Made by a program: the position numbers and the translations under genes. 64,000 bases of DNA, taken from Streptomyces sp. NBC_01262. GTDB taxonomy: Bacteria; Actinomycetota; Actinomycetes; Streptomycetales; Streptomycetaceae. Of this stretch, positions 1-7,262 are shown one piece after another (within the stretch, counting starts at the first letter, position 1; every line of letters starts with the position of its first letter). Below the pieces are notes generated by a model. The model did no database searches. It was not told the DNA's origin and saw nothing but the letters and a program-made list of their open reading frames with translations. The DNA lies in contig NZ_CP108462.1 in NCBI RefSeq assembly GCF_036226365.1, positions 310,001 to 374,000 on the forward strand, in the 5' to 3' direction.

Positions 1-212
1 AGGGTGTCGGTGTAGAGGACGAACTCCACGAGGCCGTCGGCGGTGGTGCTGACGCTGGGCGGGCGGGTGCGGGGGTAGCGGGAGGCGATGACGTCGGCGA
101 CGCGGTGGGCGGTGGCGGCGTCGGTGGCGCAGATGCGGACGTGGGCCACGCCGGGCTCGTGCGGTGGCCCGGGGTGTGCGGGGTGTTGGGCGTGTGCGGG
201 GTGTTCGGGCAT
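1..212 (-). CDS. Hypothetical protein, N-terminal part (runs off window)
   Basis: The frame opens at an ATG (complement 210-212) preceded on the minus strand by a GGGGAG ribosome binding site and stays open to the window edge. The visible 70 residues begin with a low-complexity His/Pro/Ala stretch and continue with a compact segment ending VEFVLYTDT. I do not recognise a named family; small proteins of this kind occur beside DUF397/XRE genes in streptomycetes (recalled, not checked). It lies 27 bp downstream of the DUF397 gene on the same strand, so it may be the last gene of that operon. The C-terminus is missing. Confidence 0.6.
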   Translation of the reverse strand, partial: MPEHPAHAQHPAHPGPPHEPGVAHVRICATDAATAHRVADVIASRYPRTRPPSVSTTADGLVEFVLYTDT

Positions 213-239
213 GTGGCTCCCCTGGTCGTGGGGTGGTGG

Positions 240-476
240 TCAGGACAGCAGGAAGTCGGCCTGGCCGGCCTTGGCGCCCTGGATGAACGTGGTGATCTCG
301 TGGCTGGTGTAGATCAGCGCGGGCCCGTCGGGGTCGGTGGACTGCCGCAGGGCGATACGGCCGTCGGCGAGCTTCATGGCCTCCACGCAGGAGCCTCCGT
401 TGCCGCCGCTCCACGGCTTGTACCAGCCCTCGGTGCCGAGGTCTCCGGCACGCATGCCGTTGTATATGTCCTGCAT
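240..476 (-). CDS. DUF397 domain protein
   Basis: This 78-aa protein matches the DUF397 pattern: an aromatic W near residue 18, the core GGNGGSCVEA, then RQSTDPDGPAL and a C-terminal FIQGAKAGQADF. DUF397 proteins are small actinobacterial partners of WhiJ/XRE-type regulators with DUF5753 domains. The gene follows the XRE regulator by 6 bp on the same strand, so the two are almost certainly co-transcribed, with a divergent HATPase gene upstream. This is the arrangement of the abaA/whiJ-type developmental loci of Streptomyces. Its molecular role is not known from sequence; it probably modulates the XRE protein. Confidence 0.9.
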   Translation of the reverse strand: MQDIYNGMRAGDLGTEGWYKPWSGGNGGSCVEAMKLADGRIALRQSTDPDGPALIYTSHEITTFIQGAKAGQADFLLS

Positions 477-482
477 GTGCGG

Positions 483-1346
483 TCAGATCTCCTTGCGAAC
501 GCCATCGAGGATGGCTGCTGTGCTGTGTACGGGCGCGGCCTGCGCGCACATCCGGTCGAGGGCTTCGAGGAAGGCCGTCACGTCGTCCCGTTCATCCAGG
601 TAGGCGGCGCCGGCCAGGCTCTCGGTGAAGACGACGTCGGGCAGTTCCGCGGTCCGGAACCGGAAGATGTGGAACGGCCCGTACATGGCGGGGTGCGGGC
701 CGGCGGTGAAGGGCATGACCTGCAGGTGGATCTGGGGCTGGGCGCAGGCCTGGATGAGGCGGTCCAGCTGGGCGCGCATGACGCCGGGGCCGCCGATGGG
801 GCGGCGCAGCACGGTCTCGTCGATGACGGCCCACAGGACGGGGGCGTCGGGGCGGCCGAGCAGGGTCTGGCGCTCCAGGCGCAGGGCGACGCAGCGCTCG
901 ATGTCGGCCTCGGGCAGGTGGGGGCGGCCGGCGCGCAGGACGGCGCGGGCGTAGTCCTCGGTCTGGAGCAGGCCCGGGACGTAGTGCGGCTCGTAGGCGC
1001 GGATGACGGCCGCCTCGCCCTCAAGGCTGACGAAGGCGCTGAACCAGCCGGGGAGCACATCGCGGTAGCGGTGCCACCAGCCGGGCCGATTGCCCTGGCG
1101 GGTCAGCGCGAGGAAGGCGCCGATCTCCTCGGGTGCGACCGCGTACAGACGCAGCAGCTTCTCGACGTACGGGATCTTGAGGCCGGTCTCGGCCTTCTCC
1201 ATGCGGCGGACGGTGGCGTGGGTGACGTCGAGGGCGCGGGCGGCTTCCTCGTAGGTCAGGCCGGCCTTCTCGCGCAGGTGCTGGAGCCGTCTGCCGAGGA
1301 TGACGCGCAGCACGGTCGGGGCTCCGCCCGACCGCGGCTCAGCCAC
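483..1346 (-). CDS. XRE-family regulator with DUF5753 domain (WhiJ-like)
   Basis: This is a 287-aa DNA-binding regulator. Residues about 12-65 form a helix-turn-helix (LREKAGLTYEEAARAL, then ATVRRMEKAETG). The remainder is the DUF5753 domain, with WWHRYRDVLPGWF, the block YEPHYVPGLLQTEDYARAV, and the C-terminal IFRFRTAELPDVVFTES. I chose the GTG at 1346 because GAGAGGAG sits just upstream on the minus strand and the domain starts directly after it; the frame is open further upstream but without family-like sequence. It is followed by DUF397 and is divergent from the HATPase gene at 1524, with a 177-bp shared promoter region. Related loci control development and antibiotic production. Confidence 0.92.
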   Translation of the reverse strand: MAEPRSGGAPTVLRVILGRRLQHLREKAGLTYEEAARALDVTHATVRRMEKAETGLKIPYVEKLLRLYAVAPEEIGAFLALTRQGNRPGWWHRYRDVLPGWFSAFVSLEGEAAVIRAYEPHYVPGLLQTEDYARAVLRAGRPHLPEADIERCVALRLERQTLLGRPDAPVLWAVIDETVLRRPIGGPGVMRAQLDRLIQACAQPQIHLQVMPFTAGPHPAMYGPFHIFRFRTAELPDVVFTESLAGAAYLDERDDVTAFLEALDRMCAQAAPVHSTAAILDGVRKEI

Positions 1347-1523
1347 GGCGCTCCTCTCGCATGCGAGCAGTCTGCCACGCACCGTGTGCAGCGGACAGCC
1401 TGTACAGAGAAATGTGTAATTTGCAGAATGCCTCTTGCCTACCGTCGCTTGCGTGGCCATAGTGGCCTGTGTGACGCGGCTGTACCGAACCTGCCGAACC
1501 TCCGACGATGTCTGGAACGTCCC

Positions 1524-1991
1524 ATGATGCTGCCGACAGTGCGAGAGCGACCGCTTCCGCTCGCCGACAGCCGCAGGGACGTCCTCCGGCTTCCGGCGCA
1601 GGCCGCGTCCGTGGGCGCCGCCAGGCGGCGGGTGCGGACGACGCTGCACGGCTGGTCACTGGAGCGCGTGGGTGACGACGCCTGCCTGGTGGTCACCGAG
1701 CTGTTCACCAACGCCGTACTGCACAGCGGCAGCGATCACGTGACATGCGCGCTGTGGGCCGGCGAAGGGCTGCTGCACATCGAGGTCACCGACCAGGGGG
1801 ACCGGGCCGCCGGGCCGGCCGTGCGGCGCGCCGGGGACGGCGAGGAGAACGGGCGCGGGCTCGTCCTCGTCAGCCATCTGGCGCATCAGTGGGGCGTGGT
1901 GCATCCCGTCCCCGGAACGGGCCGGACCGTGTGGGCGGCGCTGGCCTGCGGCGGTGTACCCCTCCAGAAAGGCGCGCGGCGCGCGGGCTGA
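1524..1991 (+). CDS. HATPase_c anti-sigma-type regulatory protein (AbaA-locus type)
   Basis: This 155-aa protein carries a single GHKL ATP-binding fold like RsbW/SpoIIAB. The N-box is ELFTNAVLHS (about residues 57-66), the G1 box VTDQGD, and the G2 box NGRGLVLV. It lacks a dimerisation/phosphotransfer domain, so it is a stand-alone serine-kinase/anti-sigma-like protein. In Streptomyces, orphan proteins of this type pair with an XRE/DUF5753 regulator and DUF397, as here. The start is the ATG pair at 1524-1529; the long upstream open frame is a shadow of the XRE gene on the other strand. The C-terminus is short and basic. Confidence 0.85.
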   Translation: MMLPTVRERPLPLADSRRDVLRLPAQAASVGAARRRVRTTLHGWSLERVGDDACLVVTELFTNAVLHSGSDHVTCALWAGEGLLHIEVTDQGDRAAGPAVRRAGDGEENGRGLVLVSHLAHQWGVVHPVPGTGRTVWAALACGGVPLQKGARRAG

Positions 1992-2234
1992 TCTGTAATT
2001 GGCTGGTGGCGGATGCGTGACGGGCTTAGGCTGGGTCGTGACGGAACGCCTCTCAGGGAACCACCGAAACCCCTCGGCCCGTCCCGGGAAGCGCCAGCCA
2101 CCATGGCCGCCTGCCCGTTCCGCTTCCGGCGCCACCGCGTCAGCACAGCCCCTTTTCCTTGCCCCACCGGGCTGTTCGACGCCCCGGTAGCGGCCGCGTC
2201 GGGCGTCCGGCTCACCCGACATGAGGAGTCCGCG

Positions 2235-2405
2235 GTGACACCCGAGAAGACCGAGCGCAAACAGCTCCCGTCCGAATCCGACGAACATCCGTCCCCGCAG
2301 CGGGACGTGCGCAACCTCGACGTGTGGGCGCGGTCCGCGCCGATCCGCCTGGCCGGTTACGAGGACGACCCGACCGAGTCGCACATCCTGCGCAGCGTCG
2401 ACTGA
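2235..2405 (+). CDS. Conserved-looking 56-aa protein, unknown function
   Basis: The GTG at 2235 is preceded by GAGGAG at 6-nt spacing, and the frame ends just before a strong terminator hairpin, so a real short gene is likely. The product is hydrophilic with no membrane segment; its second half reads IRLAGYEDDPTESHILRSVD. I recall similar endings in small streptomycete proteins, but I cannot assign a family or function. It follows the HATPase gene by 243 bp on the same strand and probably has its own promoter. Confidence 0.6.
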   Translation: MTPEKTERKQLPSESDEHPSPQRDVRNLDVWARSAPIRLAGYEDDPTESHILRSVD

Positions 2406-2415
2406 TCGTCGGACC

Positions 2416-2449
2416 GGGGCCGTACGGGTGTGATCACCCGTACGGCCCC
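2416..2449. terminator. Bidirectional hairpin terminator
   Basis: A perfect 15-bp inverted repeat (2416-2430 with 2435-2449, core GGGGCCGTACGGGTG) has a 4-nt loop and is followed by GTTT. It lies between the convergent ends of the 56-aa gene and the ferredoxin gene, so it can terminate both. Confidence 0.85.
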
Positions 2450-2455
2450 GTTTCG

Positions 2456-2863
2456 CTACGCGGGTTCCGCGCCGCCCCCGGGCAGCGCCTGCCGCACGCG
2501 GCGCGACGGGCTGAAGGCGTACAGGTCGAGGATCCCGGGCGGGTCCGCGATGCCCGGTCCCCCGGCGCGCACCCAGGCGGCGATGTCCTCGATGGCGTCG
2601 GCGTCGTTGACCAGGCCGAGCCAGACGGGACGGCCGCCCGCGGCGCGGCCCTGGGCGGAGGGCTGTACGACGATGACGTTTCCGTGCTCGCAGACGTCCA
2701 GACACTCGGTGGCCCGGACCCGGGAGCCGCCCGCCAGGGCCTGCTTGAGGCGGGTGAGCTGGGCCTTGTGGTCGACACCGGGGATCTTGGGCGTGCCGCA
2801 GCAGCAGCCACGGCAGACGCTCACGGTGCACCCGGGCGCCTGTGCGGGGACGCGACGGCTCAC
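2456..2863 (-). CDS. (2Fe-2S) thioredoxin-like ferredoxin
   Basis: This 135-aa electron carrier shows the thioredoxin-fold 2Fe-2S ferredoxin pattern: a cysteine cluster VCRGCCCGTP near the N-terminus and a second pair in ECLDVCEHGN at about residue 53. This is the usual ligand arrangement for this class in actinobacteria. It begins with an ATG that overlaps the stop of the upstream PPOX/F420-type gene by 4 bp, so the two are translationally coupled. The physiological partner is not evident; the coupled flavin/F420 enzyme is the obvious candidate (inference). Confidence 0.88.
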   Translation of the reverse strand: MSRRVPAQAPGCTVSVCRGCCCGTPKIPGVDHKAQLTRLKQALAGGSRVRATECLDVCEHGNVIVVQPSAQGRAAGGRPVWLGLVNDADAIEDIAAWVRAGGPGIADPPGILDLYAFSPSRRVRQALPGGGAEPA

Positions 2864-3249
2864 GTGAGAGTGATCCGTATGCCGACGGTGCCGTCCTTGC
2901 CGCGCCGGATCCGGCTGCCGAGCAGGGTGATCCGGCCGAGCAGGCCGTACTTGCGGGTCAGCAGCTCGCGGTAGTGGGCGGTCTGCTCCGTCGTCAGGAT
3001 CTCGGCGCGGCCCGGCGACTGCTCCCCCGACGCATTGCCGCGTACGTCGCAGGCGCTGACCAGGACGTCCGCACGATTGCGGATCCGCTTGACCTTGCCG
3101 GAGTCCGCGACCGTCCAGACGCCCAGGCTGTCGCCGTCACGGACCACCCACACCGGGGTCGGCACGCTGCGGCCGTCCCGCCGGAAGGTCGTGATCAGCA
3201 GGTACTTGCCCGAGGCGAGCCGTTCCAGCTCGCTGTGGTCATCCGTCAT
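2860..3249 (-). CDS. PPOX-class F420/FMN-dependent oxidoreductase
   Basis: This is a 129-aa split beta-barrel flavoprotein of the pyridoxamine-5'-phosphate-oxidase-like superfamily. Diagnostic elements are GKYLLITTFRRDGRSV, then PTPVWVV, and SGKVKRIRNRADVLVSACDVRG. This corresponds to the short PPOX-class F420-dependent reductases of actinobacteria, which bind F420 rather than FMN. The length is normal for the family. It starts 9 bp from the end of the GNAT gene on the same strand and is coupled by a 4-bp overlap to the ferredoxin gene. The substrate is unknown. Confidence 0.85.
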   Translation of the reverse strand: MTDDHSELERLASGKYLLITTFRRDGRSVPTPVWVVRDGDSLGVWTVADSGKVKRIRNRADVLVSACDVRGNASGEQSPGRAEILTTEQTAHYRELLTRKYGLLGRITLLGSRIRRGKDGTVGIRITLT

Positions 3250-3258
3250 GGCGTCAGA

Positions 3259-3738
3259 CTACGGGAGCGTCTTGCCGAGGCAGACGCTGTCCGGGTAGTC
3301 GCGGTAGTGGCCGAACTTGGTGATGTGGTCGTAGCCGCAGGACAGGTAGAGGGCGATCGCCTCGGGCTGCAGCACACCGGTCTCCAGGACCATGCGGGAC
3401 CGGCCGGCCGCGGCGGCGTCCTCCTCCAGGCCGGCCAGGATCCGGCGGGCGAAGCCCCGCCCGCGGGCCGGGGCCACCACGTACATCCGCTTGATCTCGG
3501 CGTCGCCGTCGCTGAAGCCCTCCGGGGAGGCGTCCTGGGCGCGCCAGCCGCCGGTGGCGACCGGGTCGCCGCCCAGGTAGCCGACGAAGAACGCGCCGCG
3601 CGGCCGGTCGAAGTCGGCGGGGTCCATGAGGGTGGCGTCGGGGTCGCCGTAGCGCTCGACGTATTCCTGCTGCACCTGCTCGGTGAGCTTCATCGCGTCG
3701 GCATGGTCGTAGGGAGTCAGTCGGATTTCCACCGTCAC
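3259..3738 (-). CDS. GNAT-family N-acetyltransferase
   Basis: This is a 159-aa single-domain acetyltransferase. The acetyl-CoA-binding motif is VVAPARGRGFARRIL (about residues 90-104), followed by the helix and a C-terminal GYDHITKFGHYRDYPDS block often seen in actinobacterial GNATs. The start is the GTG at 3738; an ATG two bases further is in another frame. It heads a same-strand run with the PPOX and ferredoxin genes and is divergent from exonuclease III (92-bp gap). The acceptor substrate cannot be read from sequence. Confidence 0.88.
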   Translation of the reverse strand: MTVEIRLTPYDHADAMKLTEQVQQEYVERYGDPDATLMDPADFDRPRGAFFVGYLGGDPVATGGWRAQDASPEGFSDGDAEIKRMYVVAPARGRGFARRILAGLEEDAAAAGRSRMVLETGVLQPEAIALYLSCGYDHITKFGHYRDYPDSVCLGKTLP

Positions 3739-3830
3739 ATGGTACGGATGTACGACGTAGGCCCTGGTCGGGGACCTGTCGCCGGGGCCGGTCGCCGGGT
3801 ACGTCCCGGGGGGCCGGTATCGTCCCCGGC

Positions 3831-4628
3831 ATGCTCACCGTGACCACCGTGAACGTGAACGGGCTGCGCGCCGCGGCCAAGAAGGGCTTCGTGCCCTGGC
3901 TGGAGGCGACCGCGGCCGATGTGGTGTGCCTGCAGGAGGTGCGCGCCGAGCCCGGGCAGCTGCCCGGCGAGGTGCGGGAGCCCGACGGCTGGCACGTGGT
4001 GCACGCCCCGGCCGCCGCGAAGGGCCGGGCGGGCGTCTCGGTGTACTCCCGGCGGGAGTTCGAGCGGGTCCGGATCGGCTTCGGCTCGGACGAGTTCGAC
4101 AGCTCCGGCAGGTATGTGGAGGTCGACCTGCCGGGTGTGACGGTCGCCAGCCTCTATCTGCCCTCGGGTGAGGTCGGCACGGAGCGGCAGTCGGAAAAGG
4201 AACGCTTCATGAAGGAGTTCCTGGCCCACCTCGCGGCGCTGCGCGCCCAGGCGGAGGCCGGCAGCCGTGAGGCGGTGGTGTGCGGCGACTGGAACATCGC
4301 CCACCGCGAGGCCGACCTGAAGAACTGGAAGTCCAACACCAAGAACGCCGGTTTCCTCCCCGAGGAGCGGGCCTGGCTCTCCCGGGTCTACGACGACGCG
4401 GGCTACGTCGACGTGGTGCGCCGGCTGCACCCCGAGGTCGCGGGCCCGTACTCGTGGTGGTCCTACCGCGGCCGCGCCTTCGACAACGACGCCGGCTGGC
4501 GGATCGACCTGGAGGTGGCCACCCCCGGGCTGGCCGGGCGCGCCGTCTCCGCGGTGGTCGAGCGCGCGGCGAGCCACGAGGAGCGCTGGTCCGACCACGC
4601 GCCCGTGACCGTCGTCTACGACGTGTAG
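3831..4628 (+). CDS. xthA: Exodeoxyribonuclease III / AP endonuclease
   Basis: This is a 265-aa base-excision repair enzyme of the Xth/APE1 family that incises DNA at abasic sites and degrades 3' ends. Active-site motifs are complete: VNVNGLRAA (Asn10), CLQEVRAE (Glu36), CGDWNIAH (Asp153, Asn155) and the C-terminal WSDHAPV with the catalytic Asp-His pair. SWWSYRGRAFDNDAGWRID is also typical. Length is standard for the family. The ATG at 3831 gives the canonical MLTVTTVNVNG start. It is a single gene divergent from the GNAT gene and followed by the STAS gene. Confidence 0.95.
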   Translation: MLTVTTVNVNGLRAAAKKGFVPWLEATAADVVCLQEVRAEPGQLPGEVREPDGWHVVHAPAAAKGRAGVSVYSRREFERVRIGFGSDEFDSSGRYVEVDLPGVTVASLYLPSGEVGTERQSEKERFMKEFLAHLAALRAQAEAGSREAVVCGDWNIAHREADLKNWKSNTKNAGFLPEERAWLSRVYDDAGYVDVVRRLHPEVAGPYSWWSYRGRAFDNDAGWRIDLEVATPGLAGRAVSAVVERAASHEERWSDHAPVTVVYDV

Positions 4629-4662
4629 GGCCCGTTCTGGCGCGGCGCTCGCAGACCCGGCG

Positions 4663-5058
4663 ATGAGTTCCGGGCCGCCGGACCGTCCTCCTTACGTGGA
4701 CATGATTGTGCTGGCCGTCGGTCCCTCGCTCGCGCCTGCCGACACGGCTCGGCTCGACGCGCGGCTGCGCGCCCTGCCGCGCGGCACCGTGGTGGTGTGC
4801 GACGTGAGCGCGCTGACCGAGCCGGACCTCGCCGCCGTGGAGGCGCTGGCCAGGCTGCGGCTCACGGCGGGGCGGTGCGGGATCCGGGTGGGGCTGCGCG
4901 GGGCGTCGGCACGGCTGCGGGAGCTGCTGGCGCTGACCGGGCTGGAGGTGGTGCTGCCGCCGGGGGTCCTAGGGGTCGAGCCGGGCGGGCAGGCCGAAGA
5001 GGGGGAAGAGGCGGTCGGTGTCGAGGAAGGCGTTGAGCCCGGTGATGCGGCCGTCTGA
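4663..5058 (+). CDS. STAS-domain protein (anti-anti-sigma-like), 3' end overlaps sigma gene
   Basis: Residues about 14-110 form a STAS-like fold with the strand VVVCDVSALTEPDLAAVEAL and the helix/strand LRELLALTGLEVVLP, as in SpoIIAA-type anti-sigma antagonists. The usual phosphorylatable Ser of the DxS motif appears as DVSALTE. The C-terminal 30 residues (about 102-131) are encoded antisense to the last 90 bp of the ECF sigma gene and are rich in Gly/Glu. Streptomyces STAS proteins ending this way opposite a sigma gene are familiar to me, so the overlap may be conserved. The start is uncertain: ATG 4663 or internal ATG 4702. Confidence 0.75.
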   Translation: MSSGPPDRPPYVDMIVLAVGPSLAPADTARLDARLRALPRGTVVVCDVSALTEPDLAAVEALARLRLTAGRCGIRVGLRGASARLRELLALTGLEVVLPPGVLGVEPGGQAEEGEEAVGVEEGVEPGDAAV

Positions 5059-5937
5059 GATGTCGATGACCTGCACCGCCCAGGGCACGCCACCGGGCCG
5101 GTACTGGGCGAAGGCTGGCGCGCCGTTGGCGGTGAGCGGGAGCAGGCGGGAACCGCGGCAGCCGATGCCGGTGCCGAGGAACCAGGCCCGTATCTCCTTC
5201 GGGCCGCGCAGCCACAGCTCGTAGGGGGGCATGGACAAGGTGGCGTCCTCGTGGAGGAGCGCGGTGAGGGCGTCGAGGTCGTAGCGCTCGAAGGCGTCGA
5301 CGTAGCGGGCCAGCAGCGAGCGCTGCGCTTCGTCCATGGGCCGCGCGGGGTCGTTGACGGGGACCTCGCCGCCGGCCGAGAGCGTCGCGCGGGCGCGCTG
5401 CAGGGCGCTGTTGACGGAGGCCACCGAGGTGTCGAGAAGCTCGGCGACCTCGCTCGCCTTCCAGGCCAGGACCTCGCGCAGGATCAGCACCGCGCGCTGC
5501 CGGGGCGCGAGCCGCTGGAGCGCGGCGATGAGGGCCAGGCGTACGGACTCGCGGGCGACGGCCTGGTCGGCCGGGTCGCCGCCGGAGTCCAGGACGCGGC
5601 CGTCGGGGACGGGGCCGATCCAGGTGGCCTCGGGAAGCCCGGCGTCGATGGGCGTGGCGGCCGTCGAGGGGGAGGCCAGGTCCATGGGGCGGGCGCGGCG
5701 CTGGCTGCTCTTGGCCATGTCCAGGCAGACGTTGGTCGCGATGCGGTACAGCCAAGACCGCACGCTCGCCCGCCCCTCGAAGCGGTCGAAGCCCCGCCAG
5801 GCCCGCACCATCGTCTCCTGGACGGCATCCTCGGCCTCGAAGGCCGAGCCCAGCATCCGGTAGCAGTAGGCGGTCAGCTCCACCCTGTGCCGCTCCAGCC
5901 GGAGCGCCGTGTCGTTTTCGGCCGTGAGCTCGCTCAT
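4969..5937 (-). CDS. ECF sigma factor with C-terminal SnoaL-like domain (SigG-type)
   Basis: This 322-aa protein has sigma region 2 (YCYRMLGSAFEAEDAVQETM, RSWLYRIATNVCLD) in residues about 15-90 and region 4 (LAPRQRAVLILREVLAWKAS, SVASVNSALQRARATL) at about 160-205. A C-terminal NTF2/SnoaL-like domain follows, ending near LPARLDP. This matches the long ECF group that includes mycobacterial SigG, where the extra domain regulates activity in place of a classical anti-sigma factor. I chose the ATG at 5937, preceded by AAGGGA; a GTG at 5955 is an alternative. The 3' end overlaps the convergent STAS gene by 90 bp. Confidence 0.88.
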   Translation of the reverse strand: MSELTAENDTALRLERHRVELTAYCYRMLGSAFEAEDAVQETMVRAWRGFDRFEGRASVRSWLYRIATNVCLDMAKSSQRRARPMDLASPSTAATPIDAGLPEATWIGPVPDGRVLDSGGDPADQAVARESVRLALIAALQRLAPRQRAVLILREVLAWKASEVAELLDTSVASVNSALQRARATLSAGGEVPVNDPARPMDEAQRSLLARYVDAFERYDLDALTALLHEDATLSMPPYELWLRGPKEIRAWFLGTGIGCRGSRLLPLTANGAPAFAQYRPGGVPWAVQVIDISDGRITGLNAFLDTDRLFPLFGLPARLDP

Positions 5938-6064
5938 CGTGAACCGTCCCTTCACCTTCTGCCGACGCTACCGGAGGGGACTGACAACGGCCGGGACGAC
6001 GCCGTACGCTTCCCGTATGACATGGCGACATTGACCTTCCCCCGAGTCACGGCTCGCCCGGCGG

Positions 6065-7186
6065 GTGTACGCGTACGCGTTCCTCGACGACTTCGTGCTG
6101 CTCTACCCGGTCTACGCGGTGCTCTTCGCCGAGACCGGGCTCTCCCCCGCCGAGATCTCCTCGCTCTTCGCCATCTGGTCGGTCACCGGCTTCGCGCTTG
6201 AGCTGCCGTCCGGGCTGTGGGCCGACGTCTACTCGCGCAGGCGGCTGCTGGCCGCCGCGCCCGCGCTGCCCGCCGCCGGATACGCGCTGTGGACCTTCCT
6301 GCCGTCGTATCCGTCCTTCGCCGCCGGCTTCGTGCTCTGGGGCGCCGGCAGCGCGCTGCGCTCGGGCACCCTTCAGGCGCTGGTCTACGAGGAGCTGTCG
6401 CGCACCGGCGCCCAGGACTCGTACGCCCGTCTGATCGGGCGCTCGCAGGCCGCCGGTACGACGGCGGTCCTGGCGGCGACCGCGCTGGCCGCTCCCGTGC
6501 TGGCGGCGGGCGGCTACCGGGCGTTGGGCGTGGCCAGTGCTGCCGTGGCGCTGCTCGGGGTGCCGGCGGCGCTGGCGCTGCCGGAGTCCCGGGGCGCCGG
6601 AAGGCGGGAGCCGGGCCGGGGCTACGGGGCGGTGCTGCGGGAGGGGCTCGGCGAGGTGCGGGGCACGCCGGGCGTGTGGCGGGGCCTGCTGCTGGTGGCG
6701 GCGCTGTCGGGGTTCGACGCGATGGACGAGTACGTTCCCCTGCTGGCCCGCTCCACCGGGGTCGGGGAGGCCGTGGTGCCGGTGCTGGTGCTGCTGGTCA
6801 CCGCGGGGGTGACGGCGGGCGGTCTGCTGGCCGGGCGGGGCCAGGGGCGGGCGGGGCCGTTGCTGGCGCTGGCGGCGGGCTGCCTCGCGGCCGGGGCGGT
6901 GAGCGGGCGGCCGGCGGGGATGGCGCTGGTGGCGGTGGCGTTCGGCATCTTCCAGTGGGCGATCGCGGCGGCCGACGCGCGCTTGCAGGGCCGGATCGCG
7001 GACGGCTCGCGGGCGACGGTGACCTCCATGGCCGGTTTGGGTACGGAGGTGGTGGCCGTCGTGATCTTCGCGGGTTACGCCGCCGGCTCCCGGTGGTCGG
7101 GCCCGGGCCCGCTGTTCGCGCTGGCCGCGGCGCCGTACGTGGTCGTGGCAGCGGCCCTGTGGCGGCCGTGGCGGGGCCGGGACTGA
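6065..7186 (+). CDS. MFS transporter; 5' end possibly frameshifted
   Basis: This is a roughly 12-helix major facilitator exporter. It has DDFVLLYPVYAVLF in helix 1, then GLWADVYSRRRLL as the loop-2 signature, and several Gly/Ala-rich helices. No substrate can be inferred. The only in-frame start is GTG 6065, but that truncates the usual SRLARR lead-in. The frame upstream is open from 6035 and reads PSPESRLARRVYAYAF. An ATG at 6022 in another frame would join it if the run of five C at 6039-6043 were four, giving MATLTFPESRLARRV. Either the start is atypical or there is a one-base insertion (sequence error, mutation or slippage). Confidence 0.8.
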   Translation: MYAYAFLDDFVLLYPVYAVLFAETGLSPAEISSLFAIWSVTGFALELPSGLWADVYSRRRLLAAAPALPAAGYALWTFLPSYPSFAAGFVLWGAGSALRSGTLQALVYEELSRTGAQDSYARLIGRSQAAGTTAVLAATALAAPVLAAGGYRALGVASAAVALLGVPAALALPESRGAGRREPGRGYGAVLREGLGEVRGTPGVWRGLLLVAALSGFDAMDEYVPLLARSTGVGEAVVPVLVLLVTAGVTAGGLLAGRGQGRAGPLLALAAGCLAAGAVSGRPAGMALVAVAFGIFQWAIAAADARLQGRIADGSRATVTSMAGLGTEVVAVVIFAGYAAGSRWSGPGPLFALAAAPYVVVAAALWRPWRGRD

Positions 7187-7262
7187 CCATGGCCCGCGCG
7201 TCGAAATCCGGCCATCTCCGACGTATCGTGGCAAGGAGATGCCGCCGGCGCTGGAGGCCGCC

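Noticed and set aside
105-1523. Long plus-strand open frame upstream of the HATPase gene
   Set aside because: It is antisense to the clear XRE/DUF5753 and DUF397 genes; only the part from ATG 1524 has family motifs.
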